Positions 6,240-14,676 of a DNA stretch of 18,000 nt are shown piece by piece (the first letter of the stretch is position 1; each line of letters starts with the position of its first letter). Below the pieces are notes generated by a model, which saw nothing but the letters and a program-made list of their open reading frames with translations, ran no database searches and was not told the origin of the DNA. Source of the stretch: CAIVAT01 sp038212325 (lineage in GTDB: Bacteria > Bacteroidota > Bacteroidia > Bacteroidales > FEN-979); NCBI GenBank assembly GCA_038212325.1, contig JBBQUQ010000072.1:1-18000 (forward strand), in the 5' to 3' direction. Made by a program: the position numbers and the translations under genes.

Positions 6240-8609
6240 ATGATGAAGATTCTCCAAACTGTTATATATATCATTATTATTGGCTGTTTCCTTGCGGTTC
6301 GCCACGGACATGCTCAAACGATCAATGGGGTCGTTCTTGAAACAGATGTAAAAGGTCACAAGTCGGGGCTGCCCGGCGTAAATGTGTTCTGGCTGGGCAC
6401 AACTAAGGGGACGTTCACCAACGAATCGGGGAAGTTCACAATTTCCCGGTCCGGGGTCAAACAGAACAGGCTTGTGATAAGCCTCCTCGGATACAGGCGC
6501 GATACGGTGTCAGTGCCTGCCGGCAAAACCAGGCTTGACATTGAACTGAACCCTGATGTTCAGAACCTTTCTGAAGTGGAGATCAGCGGAAAACCTGATA
6601 ACTCCTACATATCGAAACTTAATGCCCGGCCAACAACGGTCATCACCACAGGTGAACTGCAGCGGGCTGCCTGCTGCAACCTGGCGGAAAGCTTCGAAAC
6701 GAATGCTTCAGTTGATGTGTCCTATTCAGACGCGCTTTCCGGCGCCCGGCAGATCCAGCTTCTTGGATTGTCGGGTATTTACAGCCAGATCATGACGGAG
6801 AATGTGCCCCTGATCAGGGGACTGGCGACTCCTTTTGGCTTGAACTATATTCCGGGTTCATGGATGGAATCGATCCAGGTGGCCAAGGGGACCTCTTCGG
6901 TGGTTCAGGGTTATGAATCGATCACAGGCCAGATCAATGTGGAGTACAAGAAGCCCGAAAACAGTGAAAAATTTTTCCTGAACCTGTTTGGTAACAGCAA
7001 CCTCAGGTTTGAGGCCAATGCCGATGGAGCGGTAAAGATCAATGATTACCTGAGCACCTCGCTCCTGGTGCATGCAGCTACTTCCCAATATGAGTTTGAC
7101 CGGAACATCGTTGTTGCACCTGATTCGACCGATGGATTCATGGACATGCCCAAAATCACCACCATCACCGCGATGAACCGGTGGGATTACATCATTCCCA
7201 ACAAGTGGGTCTCACGACTTGGCATTAAGTACCTGTATGAAGACCGCAATGGTGGCCAGATGGGATTCGATAAGGCTACTTGGAACGACGACACCACAGG
7301 TATCACGAATGATTCAAAGAAATATGGGATCGGCGTGAAGACCAGCAGGTTGGAAGCGTTCTGGAAGAACGGGACCTTCATGGGTGCAGGCGGAAAATCG
7401 AGCCTTGGGCTGATCCTCTCCGGGATCAACCATGAGCAGGACGCTTTTTATGGAATCAACCTGTATCACGGACATGAGCTTAACTTCAATTCCAACTTGG
7501 TATTTACCACATCATTCAAGGAGAACAGGCACCGTATTTCTGCCGGGCTCAGTTATTTCGTGGATAATTACAGCGAGAATTTCATACAAACCCGGCTGGA
7601 ATACCGCTATCAGACGCTTTCTCAGGGTTCTATCCCAACCCAGGCCGACCTCTTCACTCTCGTGAATGACTCATTGTATACGTATATTATGGACAGGAAC
7701 GAGTGGGTGACAGGTGCCTTTTTCGAATACACCCTGGACATTCACGGAAAGTTTGCACTGATCGCCGGTGCAAGGGGTGATTATAACAGCCGGTTTGGAT
7801 TCTATTTCACCCCGAGGCTGCACCTTCGTGCCAATCCCTCCAAAACAACCACCATCCGCGCATCCGTTGGAAAAGGATATCGTTCGCCCAATCTGCTGGC
7901 CGAAAACAGTTCCGTCTTTGTGAGCCAGCGTGTGCTTTATTTTGCGCCAGACCTGGGCAACGAAGAAGCATGGAACTACGGACTGAATTTTACCTGGAGT
8001 TTCACCCTGTTCAACGAAAAGGCTGAATTTTCGGTGGATGCTTACCGAACCAGTTTCGTCAGGCAAGTCATTGCCGACCAGGACAGCCTGCCGACTGCAA
8101 TCTTCTTTTATAATCTCAGCGGACAGTCATATGCAAACAGCGCCCAGGCGCAGTTAACCTTTTCGCCTGTCAAACGGTTTGTCATCACAGCCGCGTTCAG
8201 GTACAACGACGTGAAGGTTACCGAGGGCGGGGAACTCGTTCAAAAGTCGATGGTAAACCAATACAAGGGCATGCTTTCACTTGGTTATGCGACGAAATTT
8301 GAGAAATGGAAATTTGACCTTACCGGTCAGCTCAATGGTCCTGCTAGGTTGCCGGATACCCAAAACATGCCGTCGTTTCTTCAGCGGCCGGGTTGGTCGC
8401 CGGTATGGTTCAACCTGCTTGGCCAGGTAACGAAAAAATTCAAGCATTTCGATGTGTACCTGGGAGGGGAAAACCTTACCAACTTCCGGCAAAATGATCC
8501 GATTTCGGAGTATTGGAAACCCTACCATACCCATTTTGATGCTTCGATGGCATGGGGGCCGATTGTCGGTATTACAGTTTATGCAGGAGTAAGGCTCACG
8601 ATTAAGTAA
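6240..8609 (+). CDS. TonB-dependent outer-membrane receptor with CarboxypepD_reg-like domain
   Basis: This 789-residue protein has a signal peptide at about 1-25 (IIIIGCFLAV, then HGHAQ). Residues 27-105 form the carboxypeptidase-regulatory-like beta domain typical of Bacteroidota receptors (INGVV, GLPGVNVFWLGTTKGTFTNE, SGKFTI). The plug spans about 125-240, with TTGELQRAACCNLAESFETN, RQIQLLGLSG, QIMTENVP, LIRGLATPFGLNYIPGSWME and a closing QINVEYKKPE. The rest is a 22-strand-type barrel with alternating aromatic residues, including GKGYRSPNLLAENSSVF and the terminal strand VGITVYAGVRLTIK. The Cys145-Cys146 pair in the plug is unusual in general receptors. I recall it in receptors encoded beside HMA proteins. 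The substrate is inferred to be a metal or metallophore; copper is likely but unproven. The ATG at 6243 is an alternative start. Confidence 0.92.
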   Translation: MMKILQTVIYIIIIGCFLAVRHGHAQTINGVVLETDVKGHKSGLPGVNVFWLGTTKGTFTNESGKFTISRSGVKQNRLVISLLGYRRDTVSVPAGKTRLDIELNPDVQNLSEVEISGKPDNSYISKLNARPTTVITTGELQRAACCNLAESFETNASVDVSYSDALSGARQIQLLGLSGIYSQIMTENVPLIRGLATPFGLNYIPGSWMESIQVAKGTSSVVQGYESITGQINVEYKKPENSEKFFLNLFGNSNLRFEANADGAVKINDYLSTSLLVHAATSQYEFDRNIVVAPDSTDGFMDMPKITTITAMNRWDYIIPNKWVSRLGIKYLYEDRNGGQMGFDKATWNDDTTGITNDSKKYGIGVKTSRLEAFWKNGTFMGAGGKSSLGLILSGINHEQDAFYGINLYHGHELNFNSNLVFTTSFKENRHRISAGLSYFVDNYSENFIQTRLEYRYQTLSQGSIPTQADLFTLVNDSLYTYIMDRNEWVTGAFFEYTLDIHGKFALIAGARGDYNSRFGFYFTPRLHLRANPSKTTTIRASVGKGYRSPNLLAENSSVFVSQRVLYFAPDLGNEEAWNYGLNFTWSFTLFNEKAEFSVDAYRTSFVRQVIADQDSLPTAIFFYNLSGQSYANSAQAQLTFSPVKRFVITAAFRYNDVKVTEGGELVQKSMVNQYKGMLSLGYATKFEKWKFDLTGQLNGPARLPDTQNMPSFLQRPGWSPVWFNLLGQVTKKFKHFDVYLGGENLTNFRQNDPISEYWKPYHTHFDASMAWGPIVGITVYAGVRLTIK

Positions 8610-8653
8610 TTCATAATTCAAAAATCAACATTCATAATTCAAAATTAAGTATC

Positions 8654-9016
8654 ATGAAAAAGTCTTTAACCATAATTCGATCAGCATGTTTGCTGGCAAT
8701 TCTGTTTATATTTTCGGCAACCTCATTCGGACAGCAAAAAAAATCAGACACACTGGCGATTAAAACATCGGCGGTTTGCGGGATGTGCAAAGACCGTATC
8801 GAGGGTTCCCTCACCTTTGAGAAAGGCGTTAAATCTTCCTCCCTGGATGTGGAAACAAAGATGGTAACCGTTATTTTTAACCCGGCTAAAACCTCACCCG
8901 AAAAGTTGCGGACAACAATTTCAAACCTGGGATATGATGCCGATACGATACCCTCGAACAAGGCAGCCTACGCCAAACTTCCGGCCTGCTGTAAAAAGGA
9001 TGCACCGAAACATTGA
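8654..9016 (+). CDS. Exported heavy-metal-associated (HMA) domain protein
   Basis: The protein has 120 residues. A signal peptide (residues 1-26, ending ATSFGQ) precedes an HMA-type ferredoxin-like domain at about 33-100: TLAIKTSAVCGMC, then KVTVIFNPAKTSPEKL-type strands and helix (actual MVTVIFNPAKTSPEKL), then ISNLGYDAD. The metal-binding loop is C42-G-M-C45, a CxxC with the expected spacing. A C-terminal segment KLPACCKK adds a second Cys pair (112-113). The domain normally binds Cu(I) or a similar soft metal; here it would act in the periplasm as chaperone or buffer. It starts 44 nt after the receptor gene. The short gap repeats aattcaaaat-type text, and co-transcription is likely. The combination supports soft-metal handling by this operon. 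Confidence 0.9.
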   Translation: MKKSLTIIRSACLLAILFIFSATSFGQQKKSDTLAIKTSAVCGMCKDRIEGSLTFEKGVKSSSLDVETKMVTVIFNPAKTSPEKLRTTISNLGYDADTIPSNKAAYAKLPACCKKDAPKH

Positions 9017-9025
9017 TTGTTGTCG

Positions 9026-9033
9026 TAAATTTG
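9026..9033 (+). promoter_or_regulatory. Possible -7 element in the gap before the SRPBCC-like gene
   Basis: TAAATTTG matches TAnnTTTG. It lies 107 nt before the ATG at 9141, implying a leader of about 100 nt. With no convincing -33 element this is a weak call. Confidence 0.3.
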
Positions 9034-9140
9034 CAGGGTTGAATGCCCCCCTCCATTTGCCAGCAGGTGGGTAGAAGGTACAGGTACTATTGTGATTAAT
9101 CAATATAAACTTTTTTTAATCAATTTAATATCAAAGAACT

Positions 9141-9674
9141 ATGAAATTTTTATGCATTTCAGGAATGCTGGTCCTACTCCTGGCACTCAGCCACAATGGG
9201 GCCAATGGAGCGGTGGTTGACAGCACCCGGTTTGGTTTTACAGTAAGGCATGTTGATACATTATCCATTGATGCAAGGTCGCTTTACGACATCTTCATCA
9301 AGGAAATCGACAAGTGGTGGGATCCTGAGCATACCTGGTCGGGCAAATCTGAAAATCTCTATATCCAGGCATACCAGGGCGGCTGTTTTGGCGAAAGGTG
9401 GGAAAACGGCGGGTCGACCCGCCATTTGAATGTGATTTACGTCGACCCCGGAAAGATGCTTCGCATGGAAGGTGGCCTTGGCCCGTTGCAGCAATTTCCA
9501 GTCAACGGCATCATGACCCTGGAATTAAAGAAAGTCAGCGCCAGGACCAGGGTTAGCCTGACTTACGCGGTAGGTGGGTACATTCCGGGTGGAGCATCTA
9601 AATTTGCTGCCATGGTCGACCAGGTGATTGGCTTGCAGTTCAGCAGGTTTGTCGAGTACGTCAAAAAGAAATAA
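9141..9674 (+). CDS. Exported SRPBCC/START-like protein
   Basis: The protein has 177 residues. The N-terminus (MKFLCISGMLVLLLALSHNG, then ANG-A) is a signal peptide, so it is probably periplasmic or surface-located. The remainder reads as a helix-grip fold of the SRPBCC superfamily: a first strand FTVRHVDTLSIDA, helix SLYDIFIKEIDKWWDPEHTW, strands around LYIQAYQGGCFGERWENGG, HLNVIYVDPGKMLRMEGGLG, GIMTLELKKV and TRVSLTYAVGGYIPG, then a long C-terminal helix KFAAMVDQVIGLQFSRFVEYV. Family members bind hydrophobic ligands or are polyketide-cyclase-like; no catalytic residue can be identified. It lies 124 nt after the HMA gene, and whether it belongs to that operon is unclear. Fold assignment is from the order of motifs only. 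Confidence 0.75.
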   Translation: MKFLCISGMLVLLLALSHNGANGAVVDSTRFGFTVRHVDTLSIDARSLYDIFIKEIDKWWDPEHTWSGKSENLYIQAYQGGCFGERWENGGSTRHLNVIYVDPGKMLRMEGGLGPLQQFPVNGIMTLELKKVSARTRVSLTYAVGGYIPGGASKFAAMVDQVIGLQFSRFVEYVKKK

Positions 9675-9678
9675 AAAA

Positions 9679-9701
9679 GGCCGCCCCGGATCAAGGCGGC
9701 C
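9679..9701 (-). terminator. Intrinsic terminator of ppdK
   Basis: GGCCGCC (9679-9685) and GGCGGCC (9695-9701) form a perfect 7-bp GC stem with a 9-nt loop. On the minus strand the stem is followed at once by six T (9678 down to 9673), a classical rho-independent terminator 27 nt after the ppdK stop. On the plus strand it starts 5 nt after the SRPBCC-like stop and could also slow that transcript, though without a T run. Confidence 0.85.
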
Positions 9702-9727
9702 TCTCTGGTTGTCTGGTACTTCAAAGG

Positions 9728-12526
9728 TTACTTTTTCTTAGCAACCTTTTTTGCAGCCACTTTTTTAACTGCCGGTTTCACGGCAGCTTTCGCTTTAGCC
9801 TGTTTGATCACAGCCTGAGCTGCAGCCAAACGTGCAATGGGAACGCGGAATGGAGAGCAGCTTACATAGTCGAATCCCAGTGAATGACAGAATTCAACCG
9901 ATGCAGGTTCACCGCCATGTTCGCCGCAGATGCCGATCTTCAGGTCTTTGCGTGTTGAACGTCCTTTTTCCACTGCCATCCGCATCAGCTGGCCTACGCC
10001 GTCGAAGTCGATCACCTGGAACGGATCAACCGGAAGAATCTTCTGCTCGACATATTCGGGCACAAATCCGCCGATGTCATCCCGTGAGAATCCAAAGGTC
10101 ATCTGGGTAAGGTCGTTGGTTCCGAAGGAGAAAAAGGTAGCTGTTTCTGCAATTTTATCGGCGGTGAGGGCAGCACGCGGAATCTCGATCATGGTTCCGA
10201 CCATGTGCGGAATCTCTTTCATCTTGAACTTCTTGCAAACTTCTGCATAAATCTCATCGATGATCACATACTGGTGTTTCAACTCCTTTTCAGTGCAGGT
10301 AACCGGGATCATGATCTCGGGGAACACTTTTTTCTTCTCCTTCAGCAGTTCGGCAGTCGCTTCGAAAATAGCACGAACCTGCATCTCGGTGATCTCAGGG
10401 TAGGTGATTCCCAAGCGGACGCCACGGTGGCCCATCATCGGGTTGGTTTCGTGGAGAGCATCAGCACGGCGGTCGAATTCCTCTTTTGATATCTTCAGGC
10501 TGTCGGCGATCTTCTTGCGGGCATCTTCGTTCTGAGGGATGAATTCGTGCAAGGGTGGATCAAGGGTGCGAATTGTAACAGGGTATCCATCCATGGCAGC
10601 CAGCGTCTGTTTGATATCTTCCTTAACATAAGGATAGAGTTCATTCAATGCATTGCGGCGCTCTTCTTCAGTTTTCGAAGCAATCATTTTGCGGAGCAGG
10701 AACAGAGGTTTTTCAGCATTCTTGCCGTAAAACATGTGTTCGGTGCGGAACAATCCGATCCCTTCGGCGCCAAAAGCGCGCGCTTTGGCAGCATCTTCCG
10801 GGGTGTCGGCATTGGTGCGGATCTTCATCGTGCGAACCGCATCGCAAAGCTTCATGAAGGCCTGGAAATCGGGGTTCTCTTCGGCAGCCTTGATCATGTT
10901 CATCTGGCCGTTGTAAATATAACCCTTCGAACCGTTGAGGGCGATGAAATCGCCTTCCTTCAGTACCAGGTTGCCAACTGTCATCGTTTTCCTGGAGGCT
11001 TCAATCTTGAGACCGCCGGCGCCGACGATACAGCACTTGCCCCAGCCTCGGGCTACGAGGGCTGCATGCGAGGTCATCCCGCCACGTGCGGTAAGGATCG
11101 CCTGCGCAGCACGCATGCCTTCTATGTCTTCCGGGTTTGTCTCTTCACGCACGAGGATCACGGTTTTGCCTTTCTTTGCCCAGGCAACGGCATCCTCCGA
11201 ATTGAATACGATCTGTCCGGTTGATCCGCCGGGACCGGCAGGCAAACCTTTGGCCATCGGTTTGAGAGCCTTTTCAGCCTTAGGATCGAGGATCGGATGG
11301 AGAAGCTCGTCAAGTTGGCTCGGTTCTACGCGCGAAACTGCTTCTTCCCTGGTGATCAGCTTTTCATTGAACATGTCGACCGCCATCTTTACGGCTGCAG
11401 GACCATTGCGCTTTCCAACGCGGCACTGCAGCATGTAGAGTGTGCCATCCTGGATGGTGAACTCGATGTCGAGCATGTTGCGGTAATGCTTTTCAAGCGA
11501 GCGCTCAATTTTGTACAAAGCTTTGTAAACAACCGGCATGGCTGTTTCCAGTGATTGCAGCTTCATCGTATGCTCGTTCTTTCCGATTTCATTGATCGGA
11601 TTCGGGGTGCGGATACCGGCAACCACATCTTCGCCTTGTGCATTGGCAAGCCATTCACCGTAGAAATAATTTTCGCCGGTGGCCGGATTGCGGGTGAACG
11701 CAACACCTGTGGCAGAGCTGTCGCCCATGTTGCCGAATACCATTGATTGAACGTTTACGGCTGTTCCCCATTCGTCGGGAATGCCTTCGAAACGGCGGTA
11801 GGAAATGGCACGCTTGCCATTCCAACTGGAGAAAACTGCGCCGACGGCGCCCCAGAGCTGTTCCATAGGATCTTCAGGGAAAGACTTTCCAAGAACATCT
11901 TTTACTTTTTTCTTGTAGATATCAATGAGGGCTTTCAGATCTTCTGCCGTGAGGTCAGTATCGCTTTTTGCTCCTCTTTTTTCTTTCATTTTATGAAGTT
12001 CCTTTTCAAGCTGAACACGCACGCCCTGTCCCTCTTTGGGTTCAATGCCTGCAGCTTTTTCCATCACCACGTCAGAGTACATCTGGATGAGGCGGCGCTG
12101 TGAATCATATACAAACCGCGGGTTTTTGGTCTTCTTGATGAGACCTTCACGGGTAATGTCATTCAACCCGACATTCAACACGGTTTCCATCATGCCGGGC
12201 ATCGAAGCACGCGCGCCGGAGCGGACTGAAACGAGTAGGGGATTGTTTTTGTCGCCAAAGATGGCGCCCATCTCTTTTTCTGAAGCCTTCAGGCTGTCGG
12301 CAACCTGTTTCTTTAATTCTTTCGGGTAGGATTTCTTATTCTGTTGATAATAAGTACAAACCTCAGTAGTAATTGTGAATCCGGCAGGTACCGGAAGTCC
12401 GATGTTTACCATCTCGGCGAGGTTCGCACCTTTACCGCCAAGCAGATTCTTCATTTCGGCCGTTCCTTCGGCTTTCTTACCACCGAAATAATAGACGTAC
12501 TTGTTTTCTTTAGCTTGTTTTGCCAT
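9728..12526 (-). CDS. ppdK: Pyruvate, phosphate dikinase
   Basis: This cytosolic enzyme interconverts pyruvate, ATP and phosphate with phosphoenolpyruvate, AMP and pyrophosphate. Numbering is from MAKQAKEN (932 residues). The N-terminal ATP-grasp part has LLGGKGANLAEM, SVRSGARASMPGMMETVLN and GEWLANAQGEDVVAGIRTP. The phosphohistidine domain has GGMTSHAALVARGWGK with catalytic His487. The C-terminal PEP barrel has GLFRTEHMFYG, FGTNDLTQMTFGFSRDD and GICGEHGGEP with catalytic Cys867. Two further in-frame ATGs lie at 12538 and 12535, giving 936 or 935 residues; I prefer 12526 because MAKQ best resembles the family start. The last ~25 residues (KQAKAKAAVKPAVKK and following) form a Lys/Ala-rich tail beyond the normal C-terminus. 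It is a single-gene unit with its own promoter and terminator. Confidence 0.97.
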   Translation of the reverse strand: MAKQAKENKYVYYFGGKKAEGTAEMKNLLGGKGANLAEMVNIGLPVPAGFTITTEVCTYYQQNKKSYPKELKKQVADSLKASEKEMGAIFGDKNNPLLVSVRSGARASMPGMMETVLNVGLNDITREGLIKKTKNPRFVYDSQRRLIQMYSDVVMEKAAGIEPKEGQGVRVQLEKELHKMKEKRGAKSDTDLTAEDLKALIDIYKKKVKDVLGKSFPEDPMEQLWGAVGAVFSSWNGKRAISYRRFEGIPDEWGTAVNVQSMVFGNMGDSSATGVAFTRNPATGENYFYGEWLANAQGEDVVAGIRTPNPINEIGKNEHTMKLQSLETAMPVVYKALYKIERSLEKHYRNMLDIEFTIQDGTLYMLQCRVGKRNGPAAVKMAVDMFNEKLITREEAVSRVEPSQLDELLHPILDPKAEKALKPMAKGLPAGPGGSTGQIVFNSEDAVAWAKKGKTVILVREETNPEDIEGMRAAQAILTARGGMTSHAALVARGWGKCCIVGAGGLKIEASRKTMTVGNLVLKEGDFIALNGSKGYIYNGQMNMIKAAEENPDFQAFMKLCDAVRTMKIRTNADTPEDAAKARAFGAEGIGLFRTEHMFYGKNAEKPLFLLRKMIASKTEEERRNALNELYPYVKEDIKQTLAAMDGYPVTIRTLDPPLHEFIPQNEDARKKIADSLKISKEEFDRRADALHETNPMMGHRGVRLGITYPEITEMQVRAIFEATAELLKEKKKVFPEIMIPVTCTEKELKHQYVIIDEIYAEVCKKFKMKEIPHMVGTMIEIPRAALTADKIAETATFFSFGTNDLTQMTFGFSRDDIGGFVPEYVEQKILPVDPFQVIDFDGVGQLMRMAVEKGRSTRKDLKIGICGEHGGEPASVEFCHSLGFDYVSCSPFRVPIARLAAAQAVIKQAKAKAAVKPAVKKVAAKKVAKKK

Positions 12527-12565
12527 AATTGACATCATTTAGGTTAGTTAAAAAATTTGAAGCGG

Positions 12566-12573
12566 CAAAATTA
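12566..12573 (-). promoter_or_regulatory. -7 element of ppdK
   Basis: On the minus strand TAATTTTG matches TAnnTTTG and lies 27 nt before the ATG at 12538 and 39 nt before the preferred ATG at 12526. The upstream region is T-rich without a clear -33 TTTG. Confidence 0.5.
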
Positions 12574-12854
12574 CGAAAAAAAACGCTTATAAGAGTGAAA
12601 TTCAGGAATGAAATACGCTTCTGATGGAAACTTTGCTCCTCTGCGGCTCCGCGCCTCTGCGGTGACATATTTTTTTTTGAACGCCCCGGAGGAAGGTTAT
12701 TGAAAATACTGAGATGAAGCCACACTGGTACAAAAGTGCCTAATCAATTTATCTTATGTTGTTTTTATCGAATTGTTGCATTTTAGTTGTATCTTGGCTA
12801 AGTATTTCATAACTGGCATTTTAGTATTATGTTTTTGCCCTAATTGCAACCTTG

Positions 12855-13193
12855 TTAACCCAACTTGTATCCCAAAGAAGCCTGTTGAAAAAATATAATT
12901 TGATAACAGACTGTATTTCAATGTTATAAAGAATTAGTTGCAAAATGTTTCAAGTTTCTTAAGTCATATCTATCTGATAATCAGATATGATATTTTTCAA
13001 AGTGCTTTGTAGTCCCCGAAATGCCTCATTATTTAGAATCATTAAAATTAAATTGCATTGATTTGTTAGTAAATTTACAAGGCAATGAAAATTAGAGTTT
13101 AACAATAATCCGTGCTACCCGAAAAGTAAATCCATAAAGCCCAATTATCTGTATATGAATATATTACAAGCAATTAAATGCAAGTTGGGTTAA
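12855..13193. repeat. Widely spaced 13-bp perfect inverted repeat
   Basis: TTAACCCAACTTG (12855-12867) is the exact reverse complement of CAAGTTGGGTTAA (13181-13193). With short inexact extensions the arms flank a 339-nt AT-rich segment with no gene. This could be the termini of a small non-autonomous element just upstream of the FISUMP gene, or a chance match. No target duplication was recognised. Confidence 0.4.
12971..12987. promoter_or_regulatory. 17-bp palindrome, operator-like
   Basis: TATCTGAT-A-ATCAGATA is a perfect 8-bp inverted repeat around one base, about 230 nt upstream of the FISUMP gene. It has the form of a dimeric regulator site, but no regulator gene is nearby, so the function is a guess. 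Confidence 0.3.
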
Positions 13194-13218
13194 ACTATTA
13201 ACAATTAATCCATTTCCC

Positions 13219-14673
13219 ATGAAAAGAACTGTTATTTTCCTTTTCCTGTTCCTGATTACAGGAATGGGCGTTTTTGCCCAGGTGGGCATCAACACCGACA
13301 ACAGCGCGCCGGATCCATCAGCCGGACTTGATGTTAAATTCAATAACAAAGGGGTCCTTCTTCCAAGAATTACTTATATTGAGCGCAATGCCATTGTCAG
13401 TCCTGCCGAAGGACTGATGGTGTACTGTACAAATTGCGATGTAAGTGGAAATGGAGTGGTCTCAATTTTTCAGGACGGAAAGTGGAGAATAATTGATTTA
13501 AGATGTCAGACACCCGGCGGGATATTTCAGGGTACTCATATCTCTTCGGTAAACCAGATAACCTGGAACTGGAATCCGGTACCAATTGCGGACGGTTATA
13601 AATGGAATACAGCGGACAATTATTTTACCGCCATTGATGTCGGAACGGCCACCTCCTATACTGAAACAGGATTGGCCTGCGTAACGCCCTATACCCGGTA
13701 TGTTTGGGCTTACAACGATTGTGGTTATAGTCAATGGTATTCGGGAGGTCCAGGTCCGTTGACAGACACGACCATTTCCATTCCGTTCACGGCTCCGGAT
13801 GAAGGCATCCATGTTCCAACGTCGTACCAGGTTGTCTGGAACTGGAATTCGGTTGAAGGTGCCCTTGGCTACAAGTGGAATGTTGTGAACAATTACAATA
13901 CGGCCATTGATATGGGCACCGGAACTTCCAAAACTGAGCCTGGCGTAAATTGCGGAGCAGCATTAACAAGATATGTTTGGGCATATAGCACTTGTGGGAT
14001 ATCCACCGCCACAGTGTTAACACAATTATCTACAGCCTGTCCCGAAAACTGCCTGCCATTAACTGATGTCCGTGATGGAAAAACATATAGTACAGTTTTG
14101 ATAGGAACACAATGTTGGATGAGAGAAAACCTGAATATTGGAACCCTAATCAATAACGTTACCAATCAAACCAATAACGGCATTATTGAAAAGTACTGTT
14201 ACAATGACCTTGAAGCTAATTGTACAATTTATGGAGGATTATATCAGTGGGATGAAATGATGAATTATACTACTTCAAGGACTTCTAACACCAGCGGCAG
14301 TCAAGGAATTTGCCCTGCAGGATGGCATGTGCCAAGTGATGCAGAATGGACGCAATTAACCACATTTTTAGGAGGAGAGTCTATGCCTGGAGGTAAAATG
14401 AAAGAGCCAGGTACTGCTCATTGGTTAAACCCCAATACCGGAGCTACTAATTCGAGCGGGTTCACAGCGCTTCCTGGTGGCTTCAGTTACACTGGTGGAT
14501 ACGATGGTGGCGAGTTCATTGAGCTCAGTAGCCACGCGTACTTCTGGTCTGCTGTGGAGAGCTCATCTACAGATGTATCGTGCTGGTTCCTGAGCTATTT
14601 CAGCGCGCAGGTATACAGTACCAACTACTACCGTGAGACAGACGGTTTGTCCGCTCGCTGCTGCAAGGATTGA
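13219..14673 (+). CDS. Secreted FISUMP-domain protein, probable DGR target (variable) protein
   Basis: The protein has 484 residues. A signal peptide (1-20, MKRTVIFLFLFLITGMGVFA) is followed by a Bacteroidota surface-protein start (VGINTDNSAPDPSAGLDV, then GVLLPRIT). Two FnIII-like repeats follow at about 105-188 and 194-275, sharing VWNWN or TWNWN, GYKWN, TAID-GT and RYVWAY. The C-terminal ~205 residues are the Fibrobacter succinogenes major paralogous (FISUMP) domain: VRDGKTYSTVLIGTQCWMRE, GLYQWDEMMNY, GICPAGWHVPSDAEWTQL, FTALPGGF, FWSA and a terminal GLSARCCKD. FISUMP proteins are surface-associated, have a lectin-like fold and are known DGR targets. Residues 417-484 have the codon pattern of a DGR variable region, and RT and TR remnants lie just downstream. 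The ligand is unknown. The gene itself looks intact. Confidence 0.9.
   Translation: MKRTVIFLFLFLITGMGVFAQVGINTDNSAPDPSAGLDVKFNNKGVLLPRITYIERNAIVSPAEGLMVYCTNCDVSGNGVVSIFQDGKWRIIDLRCQTPGGIFQGTHISSVNQITWNWNPVPIADGYKWNTADNYFTAIDVGTATSYTETGLACVTPYTRYVWAYNDCGYSQWYSGGPGPLTDTTISIPFTAPDEGIHVPTSYQVVWNWNSVEGALGYKWNVVNNYNTAIDMGTGTSKTEPGVNCGAALTRYVWAYSTCGISTATVLTQLSTACPENCLPLTDVRDGKTYSTVLIGTQCWMRENLNIGTLINNVTNQTNNGIIEKYCYNDLEANCTIYGGLYQWDEMMNYTTSRTSNTSGSQGICPAGWHVPSDAEWTQLTTFLGGESMPGGKMKEPGTAHWLNPNTGATNSSGFTALPGGFSYTGGYDGGEFIELSSHAYFWSAVESSSTDVSCWFLSYFSAQVYSTNYYRETDGLSARCCKD
14467..14670 (+). other. Candidate DGR variable region (VR)
   Basis: The final ~68 codons of the FISUMP gene are dense in NNC/NNT codons at surface positions: ttc agt tac act, then ttc ctg agc tat ttc agc, then tac agt acc aac tac tac. 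In relatives that carry a template these positions are typically AAC/AAT. Every change from AAY to the codons seen can be made by altering only adenines, the mark of DGR mutagenesis. The fixed frame residues FWSA, SSST and G-S-RC agree with the family. The nearby TR remnant is not an exact parent, since some differences are not at A. Confidence 0.6.
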
Positions 14674-14676
14674 AAA

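Larger units (their letters stand above)
12539..13218. other. Long intergenic region without a recognisable gene
   Basis: These 680 nt separate divergent ppdK and the FISUMP-domain gene. The first 130 nt hold the ppdK promoter and a GC-rich stretch with ctgcggctccgcgcctctgc (12641-12660), a type of intergenic filler seen in many environmental genomes. From about 12720 the DNA becomes AT-rich and has stops in all frames at short spacing. It contains a 13-bp inverted repeat pair and one palindrome, listed separately. No protein or RNA gene could be supported. Confidence 0.6.

Noticed and set aside
10547..11224. Plus-strand open frames opposite ppdK
   Set aside because: They mirror the codon structure of ppdK, whose motifs are intact throughout. 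No independent protein signature is seen.
12510..12725. Minus-strand open frame of 71 codons upstream of ppdK
   Set aside because: It overlaps the ppdK start and promoter and includes a common GC-rich intergenic repeat. No protein features are visible.
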